Positions 1-9,574 of a stretch of 64,000 nt of DNA are shown piece after piece. Under the pieces are notes generated by a model. That model worked only from the letters and a program-made list of their open reading frames with translations. It made no database searches and had not been told where the DNA came from. Position 1 is the first letter of the stretch, and each line of letters opens with the position of its first letter. The position numbers were made by a program, and so were the translations under genes. The stretch covers positions 345,588-409,587 of the forward strand of contig JADJDT010000044.1 of the NCBI GenBank assembly GCA_016702545.1. Reading direction: 5' to 3'. This DNA comes from Pseudomonadota bacterium (GTDB lineage: Bacteria > Myxococcota_A > Polyangia > GCA-2747355).

Positions 1-257
1 CCGTCGCCGGGCTCGCGCTCTACATCGCGCCGATGGCGCAGGTGGGCTATGCGCTGCTGAGCTTCGACGGCGGCGGCGGTCGGTTCGATCGGGGCGCGAC
101 CGCCAATTACTTCGATTTACAGTTCGGCTGTGAAGTGCGCCTGGTAATCAACGATCGGGCGTTGGTGAGCTATCGGCCCTTCACCCTCGACATCCTCGCC
201 GGCGAGCGCGTCGGCGTGCGCTACGACATGATGTTTGGCGGTGGCGTCATCTTCTGA
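1..257 (+). CDS. C-terminal fragment of a possible outer-membrane protein
   Basis: An open frame runs in from the left edge (first full codon at base 3) and stops with TGA at 255-257, so only about 84 C-terminal residues are visible. They alternate polar and hydrophobic residues, with Gly/Tyr-rich stretches, and end in a terminal Phe after GGGVI. That pattern fits the last strands of an outer-membrane beta-barrel or a similar beta-rich protein. No family can be named from this fragment. The next gene starts 85 bases downstream on the same strand. Confidence 0.45.
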   Translation, partial: VAGLALYIAPMAQVGYALLSFDGGGGRFDRGATANYFDLQFGCEVRLVINDRALVSYRPFTLDILAGERVGVRYDMMFGGGVIF

Positions 258-342
258 CCCGTCGTATTTTCCGACCCGTCGTCTTCCGACCGGCGAGGCG
301 CTCGCGCGTCGTGCCCTGGTCGAACGCCTGGAGAGGACTCGC

Positions 343-1446
343 TTGCCACTGAAGGAAGTCGCCAAGTTCAGCGTGTCGCAGCTGCAGGTGCTCGACGAGC
401 ACGGCCAGCTCGACGAGAAGCTCGATCCGCGCCTGTCCGCCGCCGATGCCGTGCGTCTCTATGAGGCGATGGCGCTCGGACGGGAGGTCGATCAACGGCT
501 GGTGCGCTTGCAGCGCCAGGGCCGGATGGGCACCTGCCCGACCTGCACCGGCCACGAGGCGGCAGTCTGCGCGCCCGCCTTGGCGATGACCGAGCGTGAC
601 TGGTTCGTTGGCTACTACCGGGAGATCGGCGCGCGGCTGATGCGTGGCGACTCGCTGGCGCAGAGCCTGCGCTACTGGCACGGCTACGAGGAGGGCAACC
701 TCCAGCCGCAGCCGGGACGGACCTTGCCGGTGACGGCGATCGTCGGCGCCCAGGTGCTGCACGCCGTCGGCATCGCCTATGCGATGAAGTACCGGCGCGA
801 GACGGACTCGGCGGTCGTCACCTTCTTCGGCGACGGTGCCACCTCGCAGGGCGACGTCCACGAGGCGATGAACTTCGCCGCCGTCTGGCAGGTGCCGGTC
901 GTCTTCATCTGCGTCAATAACCAATGGGCGATCTCGCAGCCGCGCGAGCAGCAGACCCGCTCCGAGACCATCGCGCAGAAGGCGATCGCCTACGGCTTCG
1001 AGGGCCTGCAGGTCGACGGCAACGATCCGCTGGGGATGTATCTCGCCACCGACCGCGCCCTGCGGCGCGCGCGCGAGGGCGGGGGGCCGACGCTGATCGA
1101 GGCGTTGACCTACCGCCTGCTGATGCACACCACCGCCGACGACCCGCGCCGCTACCGCAGCGACGCCGAGGTCGAGCGCTGGTGGAAGCGCGATCCCGTG
1201 CCGCGGATGCGACGCTATCTGGAGGGGCGGGCCCTCTGGGGCGAGGCCCAGCAGCAGGCGCTGCAGGAGCGGATGCGGCAGCAGCTCGACGCGGCCGTCG
1301 CGGAGGCCGAGCTGCGCGAGGACTGGCGCCCCGACCTGCTCTTCGACCACGTCTTCGGCGCGCCGGATCCCGAACTCGAGGCGCAGCGCCAGACCTTCCT
1401 CGCGGCCTTGCCCGCGGCCACGGCGGTGGATGCCCATGGCGCCTAA
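343..1446 (+). CDS. pdhA: 2-oxoacid (pyruvate/branched-chain) dehydrogenase E1 component, alpha subunit
   Basis: Thiamine-diphosphate-dependent alpha subunit of the heterotetrameric E1, which decarboxylates pyruvate or a branched-chain 2-oxoacid and passes the acyl group to the lipoyl arm of E2. The ThDP/Mg motif GDGATSQGD lies near residue 163 and is followed by the NNQWAIS segment near residue 192. I place the start at TTG 343 because GAGAGGA (331-337) sits five bases upstream and the resulting 367 residues match the family. An in-frame ATG at 235 would overlap the preceding gene and add an N-terminus with no family character. The gene overlaps the beta subunit by 17 bases. Pyruvate is the likelier substrate given the context, but a branched-chain substrate cannot be excluded from sequence. 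Confidence 0.93.
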   Translation: MPLKEVAKFSVSQLQVLDEHGQLDEKLDPRLSAADAVRLYEAMALGREVDQRLVRLQRQGRMGTCPTCTGHEAAVCAPALAMTERDWFVGYYREIGARLMRGDSLAQSLRYWHGYEEGNLQPQPGRTLPVTAIVGAQVLHAVGIAYAMKYRRETDSAVVTFFGDGATSQGDVHEAMNFAAVWQVPVVFICVNNQWAISQPREQQTRSETIAQKAIAYGFEGLQVDGNDPLGMYLATDRALRRAREGGGPTLIEALTYRLLMHTTADDPRRYRSDAEVERWWKRDPVPRMRRYLEGRALWGEAQQQALQERMRQQLDAAVAEAELREDWRPDLLFDHVFGAPDPELEAQRQTFLAALPAATAVDAHGA

Positions 1447-2419
1447 GCTGACGATGGTCGAGGCGATCAACCTCGCGTTGCGCCAGGAGATGGAGCGCGA
1501 CGACCAGGTGGTGCTGCTCGGCGAGGACATCGGGGTCAACGAGGGCGTCTTCCGCGTCACCGCCGGACTGCACAAGACCTTCGGGGCCGAGCGCGTGATC
1601 GACACGCCGCTGGCGGAATCGGGCATCGTCGGCACCGCGATCGGCATGGCGCTGGCAGGTCTGCGCCCGGTGGCCGAGATTCAGTTCGCGGGCTTCGTCT
1701 TCCTCGGCTTTGGGCAGCTCGAGGGCCACGCCGCGCGCTACCGCTCCCGCACGCTGGGGCAGTGGACCGTGCCGCTGGTGCTGCGGATGCCCTACGGCGC
1801 GGGCGTGCGCGCACACGAGCATCACTCCGAGAGCCGCGAGGCGACGTTGGCGGGGGTGCCAGGGCTCAAGGTGGTGATCCCGTCGGGTCCGCGCAGCGCG
1901 CGCGCCCTGCTCGCCGCCGCCATCCGCGACCCCGACCCGGTGATCTTCATGGAGCCGACCCAGCTCTACCGCGCCTTCCGCGAGGAGGTGCCGGAGGAGC
2001 CCGAGCTGGGCGTGATCGGACGGGCCCACGTCGAGCGCACGGGTAGCGACCTGACGCTGGTGTCGTGGGGGGCGATGATGCTCCCGAGCCGCCGCGCCGC
2101 CGACGCCTTGGCGCGCGACCAGGGGGTGCAGGTCGAGCTGATCGACGTGCAGAGCGTGGCGCCGCTCGACGCCGCCACGATCCTCGAGTCGGTGTCGCGC
2201 ACCGGGCGCTGCGTGATCGTGCAGGAGGCGGCGCGCTCGTTCTCGCTCGCCTCCGAGATCGTCGCGCGGATCAACGACCAGGTCTTGCTGCAGCTCGAGG
2301 CGCCGGTGCAGCGCGTGACCGGCTACGACGTCGTGACGCCCTTCTTCCAGCGCGAGCGGCTGTACATGCCGAACGAGGCGCGGATCATCGCGGCGGTTGG
2401 GCAGGCGCTGGCCGACTGA
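1430..2419 (+). CDS. pdhB: 2-oxoacid dehydrogenase E1 component, beta subunit
   Basis: Beta subunit (329 aa) of the alpha2beta2 E1. It shows the conserved N-terminal LLGEDIGVNEGVFRVT block, the RVIDTPLAESGIVGTAIGMA segment that contacts ThDP, and a C-terminal transketolase-type domain with the SVAPLDAATI region. The HEHHSES stretch near residue 127 is typical of the pyruvate and branched-chain beta subunits. The start is ATG 1430, with a second in-frame ATG at 1436. It overlaps the alpha gene in another frame, implying translational coupling. E1 alpha, beta, E2 and E3 lie in the standard order. Confidence 0.94.
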   Translation: MPMAPKLTMVEAINLALRQEMERDDQVVLLGEDIGVNEGVFRVTAGLHKTFGAERVIDTPLAESGIVGTAIGMALAGLRPVAEIQFAGFVFLGFGQLEGHAARYRSRTLGQWTVPLVLRMPYGAGVRAHEHHSESREATLAGVPGLKVVIPSGPRSARALLAAAIRDPDPVIFMEPTQLYRAFREEVPEEPELGVIGRAHVERTGSDLTLVSWGAMMLPSRRAADALARDQGVQVELIDVQSVAPLDAATILESVSRTGRCVIVQEAARSFSLASEIVARINDQVLLQLEAPVQRVTGYDVVTPFFQRERLYMPNEARIIAAVGQALAD

Positions 2420-2490
2420 TCGGCCCGCTCGCGTCCGCAGCGTGACGAGGCCTCGAGGCCTCATGGCCCCAAGGCCTCAAGGAGGATTCC

Positions 2491-3893
2491 TTGTACGAGT
2501 TCAAGCTGCCCGATCTGGGCGAGGGCGTAAAAGAGGGCGAGATCCTGCACTGGCACGTCAAGGCCGGTGATCGCGTCAAGGAAGACGACCCGCTGGTCGA
2601 GATCGAGACCGACAAGGCGGCCGTCACCATACCGTCGCCGCGCGGTGGGACGGTCAAGAGCACGCAGGGCGCGGTCGGCGAGCGGCTGGCGGTGGGCAGC
2701 GTGCTGGTCGTGATCGACGACGGTGTGGCCGCGAGCGCGCCCGTTCCCGCGCCGGCCGTAGCGCCCGGCTGCCGCTGGGCCCGCGGGGCCACGCGCGGCG
2801 GCGCGACGGCCGCCCCGGTGGCCTCGGCGGCCTCGGGCACGAAGGCTGCCGTCGCCGCGCCCTTGCCCGCGGCGGGCGGTGCCCGCGGGCCCGTAGCGGC
2901 CGCGCCGGCGACCCGTCGCCTGGCGCGGGAGCTCGGCATCGACCTGTACGCCGTGCAGGGGTCCGGTCCGGGTGGCCGGGTTACGGCAGAGGACCTGCAG
3001 CGTCACGCGAGCGCGCTGGCCGCGCCCGCGTCGCTGGCCGTGGCGCCAGCCTCGGCGGGCCAGACGCGCCGAGCGCCGCGCCCCCGGCTGCCGTCGTGGC
3101 GCCCGGCAGCGTGCTCGGCTTCGTCGCGCCGGCAGGGTCCTCGCCGATCCCCTTCTTCGAGGTCGAGCCGCTGCCCGACTTCGGCCAGTGGGGGCCGGTC
3201 GAGGTCGAGCCCTTGCGCTCGATTCGGCGCAAGGTCGCGATGAAGATGGTGGCCTCGATGACCATCGTGCCGCACGTCACGCACATGGACGAGGCCGACG
3301 TCACCGAGCTCGATGCCTTCCGCCGCGAGCAGAACACCAAGCGCTCGGCGCCGCAGACCAAGCTGACGCTGCTGCCCTTCGTGGCCAAGGCGGTGCTGAC
3401 CCAGCTGCGCAAGGCGCCGCAGTTCAACGCCAGCATCGATCCCTTCAAGCAAGAGATCGTCTACAAGCGCTACTTCAACCTGGGCTTCGCCGCCGATACC
3501 CCGCGCGGGCTGGTGGTCCCCGTGATCCACCAGGCCGACCGCCTCAGCATCGACGAGCTGTCCGAGGCGCTGCAGCGGCTCGCCGACAAGGCGCGGGCCG
3601 GCTCGATCGACGTGGCCGAGCTGCGCGGCGGCAGCTTCACGATCACCAACGTGGGGACCCTCGGTGGCACCGCGGTGATCCCGACGATCAACTACCCCGA
3701 GGCTGCCATCCTGGGGCTCGGGCGGGCGGCCGACCGCCCGGTGGTGCGCGACGGCGCGATCGTCATCCGCAAGATCATGCCGATGAGCCTGGTCTTCGAT
3801 CACCGCCTGATCGACGGCGCCGATGCGGCGCGCTTCCTCAGCGCGGTGGTGGCCCGGTTGTCCGACCCCGGGCGCCTGTTGCTCGAGAGCTAG
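2491..3893 (+). CDS. pdhC: Dihydrolipoamide acyltransferase (E2), interrupted by a single-base frame break
   Basis: E2 core of the dehydrogenase complex. The TTG start at 2491 is preceded by a strong AAGGAGG (2479-2485). Domains in order: lipoyl domain (residues 1-75, with the lipoylated Lys42 in the ETDKAAV motif), an Ala/Pro/Gly-rich linker, an E3-binding domain (about residues 140-175), a second linker, and the catalytic acetyltransferase domain ending with the active-site HRLIDG motif near 3802. The first three parts are in one frame and the catalytic domain in another. The switch falls at about 3056-3059, where adding one G to GGG gives a continuous linker (SAG-PDAPSAAPPA). I read it as a missing base in the assembly rather than a dead gene. 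Confidence 0.9.
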
Positions 3894-3904
3894 GGGTATC
3901 TCCG

Positions 3905-5335
3905 ATGGTAATGGGAAGCATTCAGCAGGAGACCGAGGTCGTCGTCGTCGGGGGCGGACCCGGTGGCTATGTAGCAGCGATTCGCGCCGCCGATCTCGGG
4001 CATGAGGTGCTGCTGATCGACGAGCGCGAGCGGCTCGGTGGTGTCTGTCTACTGGAGGGCTGCATCCCCTCGAAGACGCTGATCGCCGCCGTCGAGGTGC
4101 TGGAGGGGGCGCGCCGGGCCCAGGCGATGGGGATCACCTTCGAGGGCCTCAAGCTCGACGTGGCTGCGTTGCGCCAGTTCACCGAGGGGGTGGTCTCCCA
4201 GCTCTCGGGCGGCATCCAGACGCTGCTGAAGAAGCGCGGGATCGCCGTGCTGCGCGGCTACGCCGAGTTGGTCGGTCCCCAGGAGCTGCGGCTGAGCGGC
4301 TCCGAGGTCGCCAGCGTGCGCTTCAAACACTGCATCCTCGCCACCGGATCGCGGCCCGCGTTGCCGCCGCAGCTCGAGGGGGCAGCGGTGTGGACCTCGC
4401 GCGAGGCGCTGGCCCTGCCGCGGGTGCCAGAGCGCCTGCTGGTGGTCGGCGGCGGCTACATCGGCCTCGAGCTCGGCTTCGTCTACGCCGGCCTCGGCTC
4501 GCGCGTGACGCTGGTCGAGCTGCTGCCCCAGTTGCTCGCGGGCGCCGACGCCGATCTCGTCGAGCCAGTGCGCAAGAGCGCGATCAAGCACTTCGCCGCG
4601 CTGCAACTCGAGACGCGGATGGTAGGCCTCGAGCGCCGCGGCGAGCTCTGTATCGTCGAGACCGAGGGGGCTGCGGGGCGCACCAAGCTCGAGGTCGACG
4701 AGGTGCTGGTCTCGGTCGGTCGCAAGCCGAACACGGAGGGCCTCGGCCTCGAGCGCGTGGGCATCGCGCTGGACGCCCGTGGCCTCGTTCCCGTCGACGC
4801 CCAGCAGCGGACCCGCGTGCCGCATATCTACGCGATCGGCGACATCGTGGCCGGGCCGGGACTGGCGCACAAGGCCAGCCGCGAGGGCAAGGTCGCGGCC
4901 GAGGTCATCGCCGGCCGTCCGGCGGCCTTCGACAACGTCGCGATCCCCGCGGTGGTCTTCACCGATCCCGAGCTGGCGTGGGCTGGCCTGACCGAGGCCG
5001 AGGCGCGCCAGCGCGGCTTGGCGGTGACCGTGGGCAAGTTCCCGCTCAGCGCGCTGGGGCGCGCGCGCACCGTCGGTCGCACGGAGGGCCTGGTCAAGGT
5101 CATCGCCGATGCCGAGGGCGGTGCCGTGCGTGGGGTTGGCATCGTCGGTCCACATGCCTCGGAGCTGATCGCCGAGGCGGCGTTGGCGCTCGAGATGGGC
5201 GCCGTGCTCGAGGATCTGACCGCCACGATTCACCCCCATCCGACCTTCTCGGAGGCGCTGATGGAGGCCGCCGAGGTGGCCGAGGGGTTGCCGGTGCACA
5301 TCCCGCCGCTCAAGCGCCCGTCCGCGCCGCATTGA
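3905..5335 (+). CDS. lpdA: Dihydrolipoamide dehydrogenase (E3)
   Basis: FAD-dependent disulfide oxidoreductase (476 aa) that reoxidises the dihydrolipoyl group of E2 and reduces NAD. Visible features are the FAD-binding GGGPGG at residues 16-21, the redox-active CLLEGC pair (Cys48 and Cys53), the NAD-binding VVGGGYIGLELG motif, the second FAD motif YAIGDIV, and the C-terminal HPHPTFSE dimer-interface motif carrying the catalytic His-Glu pair. The ATG at 3905 lies 11 bases after the E2 stop, and a second ATG at 3911 is possible. It overlaps the following lipoate ligase start. The domain set is complete and the length is normal. Confidence 0.95.
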   Translation: MVMGSIQQETEVVVVGGGPGGYVAAIRAADLGHEVLLIDERERLGGVCLLEGCIPSKTLIAAVEVLEGARRAQAMGITFEGLKLDVAALRQFTEGVVSQLSGGIQTLLKKRGIAVLRGYAELVGPQELRLSGSEVASVRFKHCILATGSRPALPPQLEGAAVWTSREALALPRVPERLLVVGGGYIGLELGFVYAGLGSRVTLVELLPQLLAGADADLVEPVRKSAIKHFAALQLETRMVGLERRGELCIVETEGAAGRTKLEVDEVLVSVGRKPNTEGLGLERVGIALDARGLVPVDAQQRTRVPHIYAIGDIVAGPGLAHKASREGKVAAEVIAGRPAAFDNVAIPAVVFTDPELAWAGLTEAEARQRGLAVTVGKFPLSALGRARTVGRTEGLVKVIADAEGGAVRGVGIVGPHASELIAEAALALEMGAVLEDLTATIHPHPTFSEALMEAAEVAEGLPVHIPPLKRPSAPH

Positions 5336-6006
5336 CCACGAGCGACCAGCGCGCGGCTGCGGCCACGCTGCCGATCGACCCCTTCAGCGCCGACGACGCG
5401 CTGATCGCCGAGGTCGAAGAGCAGCGGCGCGCCGTCCGGCGCGTCTACACGCTGGACGGCACGGTCGTCGTGCTCGGGCGCGGGAGCAGCGTCGAGCGCG
5501 AGATCGACGAGGTGGCCTGCCGGCGCGACGGCGTGGCCGTGCTGCGGCGTCGCGGCGGCGGCTGTGCGGTGCTGATCGACCCGGGCAACGTCATCGTCTC
5601 GGCCGCCTTGCCGCTGGAGGGCATCGGTGGCAATCGCTGTCACCTCGATCGCCTCTCCGATTGGCTGCGCGACGGTCTCGAGCGCCTGGGCGCGGCGGGC
5701 GTCGAGCGCCAGGGGATCTGTGATCTGGTGCAGGCAGGGCGGAAGATCTCCGGCGCCTGCCTCTACCGCGCGCGCGGGCTGCTCTACTACTCGGCCACCT
5801 TGATGGTCGAGGCCCGGGTCGAGCTGCTCGGCCGCTATCTCCGGCATCCGCCGCGCGAGCCGGACTACCGCGCCGGTCGCCGACACGAGCACTTCGTCGG
5901 CCTGCTGCAGCTACCGCGGCCGCTGCCGGCGGCGGCGGTCGCCGCGGCGTTGTCGGCGGCGCTCGCGCCCTTGCCGACGGCAGCCCCCTGTGAGGCGCGC
6001 GGGTGA
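5332..6006 (+). CDS. lplA: Lipoate-protein ligase A family protein
   Basis: Biotin/lipoate A/B ligase-fold protein (224 aa) expected to attach lipoate to the E2 lipoyl domain. The motif RRRGGGCAVLIDPGN (residues 72-86) matches the family RRxxGGGxVxxDxGN signature, and Lys138 in GRKISGAC is the conserved catalytic lysine. The start is probably TTG 5332, which overlaps the E3 stop (TTGA), a coupling arrangement. TTG starts are also used by the E1 alpha and E2 genes here. It lacks the C-terminal accessory domain of E. coli LplA, as many short family members do, so whether it activates free lipoate or transfers octanoate/lipoate is open. Confidence 0.85.
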   Translation: MTTSDQRAAAATLPIDPFSADDALIAEVEEQRRAVRRVYTLDGTVVVLGRGSSVEREIDEVACRRDGVAVLRRRGGGCAVLIDPGNVIVSAALPLEGIGGNRCHLDRLSDWLRDGLERLGAAGVERQGICDLVQAGRKISGACLYRARGLLYYSATLMVEARVELLGRYLRHPPREPDYRAGRRHEHFVGLLQLPRPLPAAAVAAALSAALAPLPTAAPCEARG

Positions 6007-6140
6007 GGGCGGCCCGACGGTAGCCGAAGATCGGGCTCGCCGAGGTCGCGAAGGGCTGGCGGCCTGCAAGGGATGGCGGCCTGGGGGTCGCGACGGTAGA
6101 CTGGCCCAACGAAGGGCGCGCGGTCGCAGCGACGGCGCCG

Positions 6141-8039
6141 ATGGAGCAGGGCGCGATGCACGCGGACGACGCAGCGGGCAGGGTGGTCGAGCGTAAAGAG
6201 CTCTCGCGGGTGACGATCCGCTTCTCCGGCGACTCCGGCGACGGCATGCAGCTCGCCGGCACGCACTTCACCAACACCTCGGCGCTGATCGGCAACGACG
6301 TCAGCAGCCTGCCCGAGTTCCCGGCGGAGATTCGTGCGCCGGCCGGCTCGGTGCCGGGCGTCAGCTCGTTCCAGATCAGCTTCGCCGACGAAGATATCTT
6401 CACCCCGGGCGATCGGCCGGACGTGCTGGTGGCGATGAACCCGGCGGCGCTCAAGGCCAACCTCCACGACCTGCCGCGCGGCGCGACGATCATCGTCAAC
6501 AGCGACGAGTTCCACGCCGCGAACCTGAAGAAGGCGAGCTACGCGCGCAGTCCGCTGGAGGACGGCAGCCTGGCCAGCTTTCGCCTGTTCGAGGTGCCGA
6601 TCACCAGCATGAACGAGCGCACGCTGGCCGAGACCGGGCTGGGCAGCCACGAGGTGGCGCGCTGCAAGAACTTCTTCGCGCTCGGGCTGATGTACTGGCT
6701 CTATAACCGGCCGATCGATCCCACGCTGCGGCTGATCGCCGACAAGTTCGGTCGGCGGGCCGATCTAGCGGTGGCCAACCAGCTCGCGCTCAAGGCCGGG
6801 CACGCCTTCGGCGAGACCGCCGAGATGTTCTCCGAGCACTACGTCGTGCGTCCGGCGCACCTCAAGCCCGGCACCTACCGCAACCTCACGGGCAACACGG
6901 CCACCGCGCTCGGCTGCCTCGCCGTCTCCCAGATCACGGGGCTGCCGCTCTTCTACGGCAGCTACCCGATCACCCCGGCCAGCGAGATCCTGCACGAGCT
7001 GTCGCGCTTCAAGCAGTTCGGCGTCAAGACCTTCCAGGCCGAGGACGAGATCGCCGCGATCGGCTCGACGATCGGCGCGGCCTTCGGCGGCGCGCTGGGC
7101 CTGACGGGGACCAGCGGCCCGGGCTTCGCGCTCAAGAGCGAGGCGCTCGGCATGGCGGTGATGACCGAGCTGCCGCTGGTGGTGGTCAACGTTCAGCGGG
7201 CCGGACCGAGCACCGGCATGCCGACGCGCACCGAGCAGGCCGACCTGCTGCAGGCGATGTTCGGTCGCAACGGGGAGTCCCCGGTCGCGGTGCTGGCGCC
7301 CGCGACCCCGGCCGATTGCTTCGAGATGGCGATCGAGGCCTTTCGCCTCGCGCTGCGGCACATGACGCCGGTGGTGTTGCTGTCCGACGGCTACCTCGCC
7401 AACGGCTCCGAGCCCTGGCGCGTGCCCGCGCTCGCCGATCTGCCACGCATCGAGGTGAAATACGCCGAGGCACGTCCAGGAGAGACCTTTCGGCCCTATG
7501 CCCGCGATCCCCAGTGGCTCGCCCGTCCGTGGGCGGTCCCTGGCACGCCGGGCCTCGAGCACCGGCTGGGCACGCTGGAGAAACAGGACGGCAGCGGCAC
7601 CGTGAGTTACGACGGCGAGAACCACCACCGGATGGTGGAGCTGCGCGCCGAGAAGATCGCCCGGATCGCGCAGGACGTGCCGCCGCAGGAGGTCTGGGGC
7701 GGAGACGAGGGGCGCGTGCTCGTGCTGGGCTGGGGCAGCACCTTCGGCGCGCTGCGCAGCGCGGTCCAGCGCCATCGACGCGAGGGACGCGCCGTGTCGC
7801 ACGCCCACCTGCGCTACCTCAACCCCTTCCCGGCGAACCTCGGGGAGATCCTCGGCCGCTTCGAGCGCGTCTGGCTGCCCGAGATCAACCTGGGTCAGCT
7901 GGCGCTGCTGCTGCGCGCGCGCTTCCTGGTCGACGTCCTCGGCTACAACCGCGTGGCGGGCCAGCCCTTCGGTATCAGCGAAATCTACGACCAGATCGGT
8001 CAGCAGTACGAGGCGGCGTCGTCGCCGCCGGCGAGGTGA
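6141..8039 (+). CDS. korA: 2-oxoacid:ferredoxin oxidoreductase, fused gamma-alpha subunit
   Basis: Large subunit (632 aa) of an enzyme that oxidatively decarboxylates 2-oxoglutarate or a related 2-oxoacid with ferredoxin as acceptor. The N-terminal 190 or so residues form the gamma domain (RFSGDSGDGMQLAG near residue 30). The pyrimidine-binding alpha domain follows (YGSYPITPASEILHELS near residue 272), then a transketolase C-terminal-like domain. The gamma-alpha fusion is the KorA form common in aerobic and facultative bacteria. A second ATG at 6156 with GGAG (6143-6146) upstream may be the true start. KorB and a ferredoxin follow directly. Substrate preference between 2-oxoglutarate and pyruvate is inferred, not shown. 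Confidence 0.92.
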   Translation: MEQGAMHADDAAGRVVERKELSRVTIRFSGDSGDGMQLAGTHFTNTSALIGNDVSSLPEFPAEIRAPAGSVPGVSSFQISFADEDIFTPGDRPDVLVAMNPAALKANLHDLPRGATIIVNSDEFHAANLKKASYARSPLEDGSLASFRLFEVPITSMNERTLAETGLGSHEVARCKNFFALGLMYWLYNRPIDPTLRLIADKFGRRADLAVANQLALKAGHAFGETAEMFSEHYVVRPAHLKPGTYRNLTGNTATALGCLAVSQITGLPLFYGSYPITPASEILHELSRFKQFGVKTFQAEDEIAAIGSTIGAAFGGALGLTGTSGPGFALKSEALGMAVMTELPLVVVNVQRAGPSTGMPTRTEQADLLQAMFGRNGESPVAVLAPATPADCFEMAIEAFRLALRHMTPVVLLSDGYLANGSEPWRVPALADLPRIEVKYAEARPGETFRPYARDPQWLARPWAVPGTPGLEHRLGTLEKQDGSGTVSYDGENHHRMVELRAEKIARIAQDVPPQEVWGGDEGRVLVLGWGSTFGALRSAVQRHRREGRAVSHAHLRYLNPFPANLGEILGRFERVWLPEINLGQLALLLRARFLVDVLGYNRVAGQPFGISEIYDQIGQQYEAASSPPAR

Positions 8040-8044
8040 GTACG

Positions 8045-9073
8045 ATGTCCACGCCCGCGGTCAAGCTCACGCGCAAGGACATGGTCTCCGACCAAGAGGT
8101 GCGCTGGTGCCCTGGATGCGGCGACTACGCCATCCTGTCGCAGATCCAACGCGTGCTGCCGGAGCTGGGCATTCCCCGCGAGAACCTCGTCTTCGTCTCG
8201 GGCATCGGCTGCTCGAGCCGGTTGCCCTACTACATGAGCACCTACGGCTTTCACAGCATTCACGGCCGGGCGCCGACGATCGCCAGTGGCCTGAAGATGG
8301 CGCGGCCCGAGCTCCACGTCTGGGTCATCACCGGCGATGGTGACGGGCTCAGCATCGGCGGCAACCACCTGCTGCACGCCATGCGGCGCAACGTCGACCT
8401 GAAGATCATCCTCTTCAACAACCAGATCTACGGGCTGACCAAGGGGCAGTACTCGCCGACCTCCGAGTTCGGCAAGAAGACCAAGTCGTCCCCCCACGGG
8501 AACATCGATCACCCGGTGCGGCCCTTGAGCGTGGCGTTGGCGGCCGAGGCGAGCTTCGTCGCCCGCTCGATCGACCGCGACACCAAGCACCTGCAGCAGG
8601 TGCTGCTGCGCGCCGCGCGGCACCGTGGGACCGCCTTCGTCGAGGTCTACCAGAACTGCGTGATCTTCAACGACGGCGCCTTCGACGAGTTCGCCGACAA
8701 GGAATGGCGCGCGGAGCGCACGGTGGTGCTCGAGCACGGGCAGCCGCTGATCTTCGGCGCGCAGCGCGACAAGGGGATTCGTGCTAGCGGCGTCCGTCCC
8801 GAGATCGTGCGCTTGGATGACCCTGAGCTGCAACGCGAGCAGTTGCTGGTGCACGACGAGCAACGCGAAGATCCGACGCTGGCGATGATGCTCGACCGCA
8901 TGACGAGCCCCGAGCTGCCCGTGCCCTTGGGCGTCTTTCGTGCGGTGGAGCGGCCCGTCTACGACGAGCTGATGGAGCAGCAGATCCGGCAGGCGCGGCT
9001 GCGTCAGCCGCCCGATCTGGAGGCGGTCTTCCGCCAGGGCGATACGTGGGAGATCGAGCCCGAGGCGGACTGA
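8045..9073 (+). CDS. korB: 2-oxoacid:ferredoxin oxidoreductase, beta subunit
   Basis: ThDP-binding beta subunit (342 aa) partnering KorA. The N-terminal VRWCPGCGDYAIL carries the two conserved cysteines, a third Cys occurs in GIGCSSRLPYY, and the ThDP/Mg motif GDGDGLSIGGNH is followed by NNQIYGLTKGQ. The ATG at 8045 lies 5 bases past the KorA stop (TGA at 8037-8039), and an in-frame GTG at 8036 overlaps it. The stop codon TGA (9071-9073) lies at the start of a repeated palindromic sequence that recurs at the ktrB stop at 30516. Confidence 0.94.
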   Translation: MSTPAVKLTRKDMVSDQEVRWCPGCGDYAILSQIQRVLPELGIPRENLVFVSGIGCSSRLPYYMSTYGFHSIHGRAPTIASGLKMARPELHVWVITGDGDGLSIGGNHLLHAMRRNVDLKIILFNNQIYGLTKGQYSPTSEFGKKTKSSPHGNIDHPVRPLSVALAAEASFVARSIDRDTKHLQQVLLRAARHRGTAFVEVYQNCVIFNDGAFDEFADKEWRAERTVVLEHGQPLIFGAQRDKGIRASGVRPEIVRLDDPELQREQLLVHDEQREDPTLAMMLDRMTSPELPVPLGVFRAVERPVYDELMEQQIRQARLRQPPDLEAVFRQGDTWEIEPEAD

Positions 9074-9115
9074 AGAGGTGTCCAGAAATCTGCTGCGCGG
9101 CCCCCCGGGCAGCAG
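9073..9115. repeat. Palindromic element family A, left-end copy after korB
   Basis: Starting at the korB stop codon, about 30 bases (AAGAGGTGTCCAGAAATC then CTGCTGCGCGG) match the left end of the complete element at 30518-30653, with two mismatches in the first 18 bases. The matching right terminal repeat is absent here. Locally, CTGCTGC (9090-9096) can pair with GCAGCAG (9109-9115), so it may act as a 3'-end hairpin. Confidence 0.7.
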
Positions 9116-9239
9116 ACCGGGGCTTCTCGCCTCGCCGCAATAGCGCTATATATGAGCACGGTTGCGCGCCCGGGGCTGTGGACGGCGGGGGCGCCCATCG
9201 ACCCGCGCGCACGCGCGCAGCAAAGAGGAGATGCTGAAG

Positions 9240-9530
<291 letters not shown>

Positions 9531-9537
9531 CTGATCC

Positions 9538-9559
9538 GGGGCCCCTGCGCAGGGGCCCC
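9538..9559. terminator. Perfect GC hairpin between fdxA and the convergent GGDEF gene
   Basis: GGGGCCCC, a TGCGCA loop, then GGGGCCCC gives a near-perfect stem in the short gap between two convergent stop codons. No U-tract follows on either strand, so it is either a bidirectional rho-independent-like terminator of high-GC type or a transcript-stabilising stem. Confidence 0.6.
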
Positions 9560-9574
9560 GCGCCCAGCGGGCGC

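Noticed and set aside
235..342. Upstream ATG start for E1 alpha
   Set aside because: It overlaps the preceding gene, and TTG 343 has a well-placed GAGAGGA and gives the normal family length.
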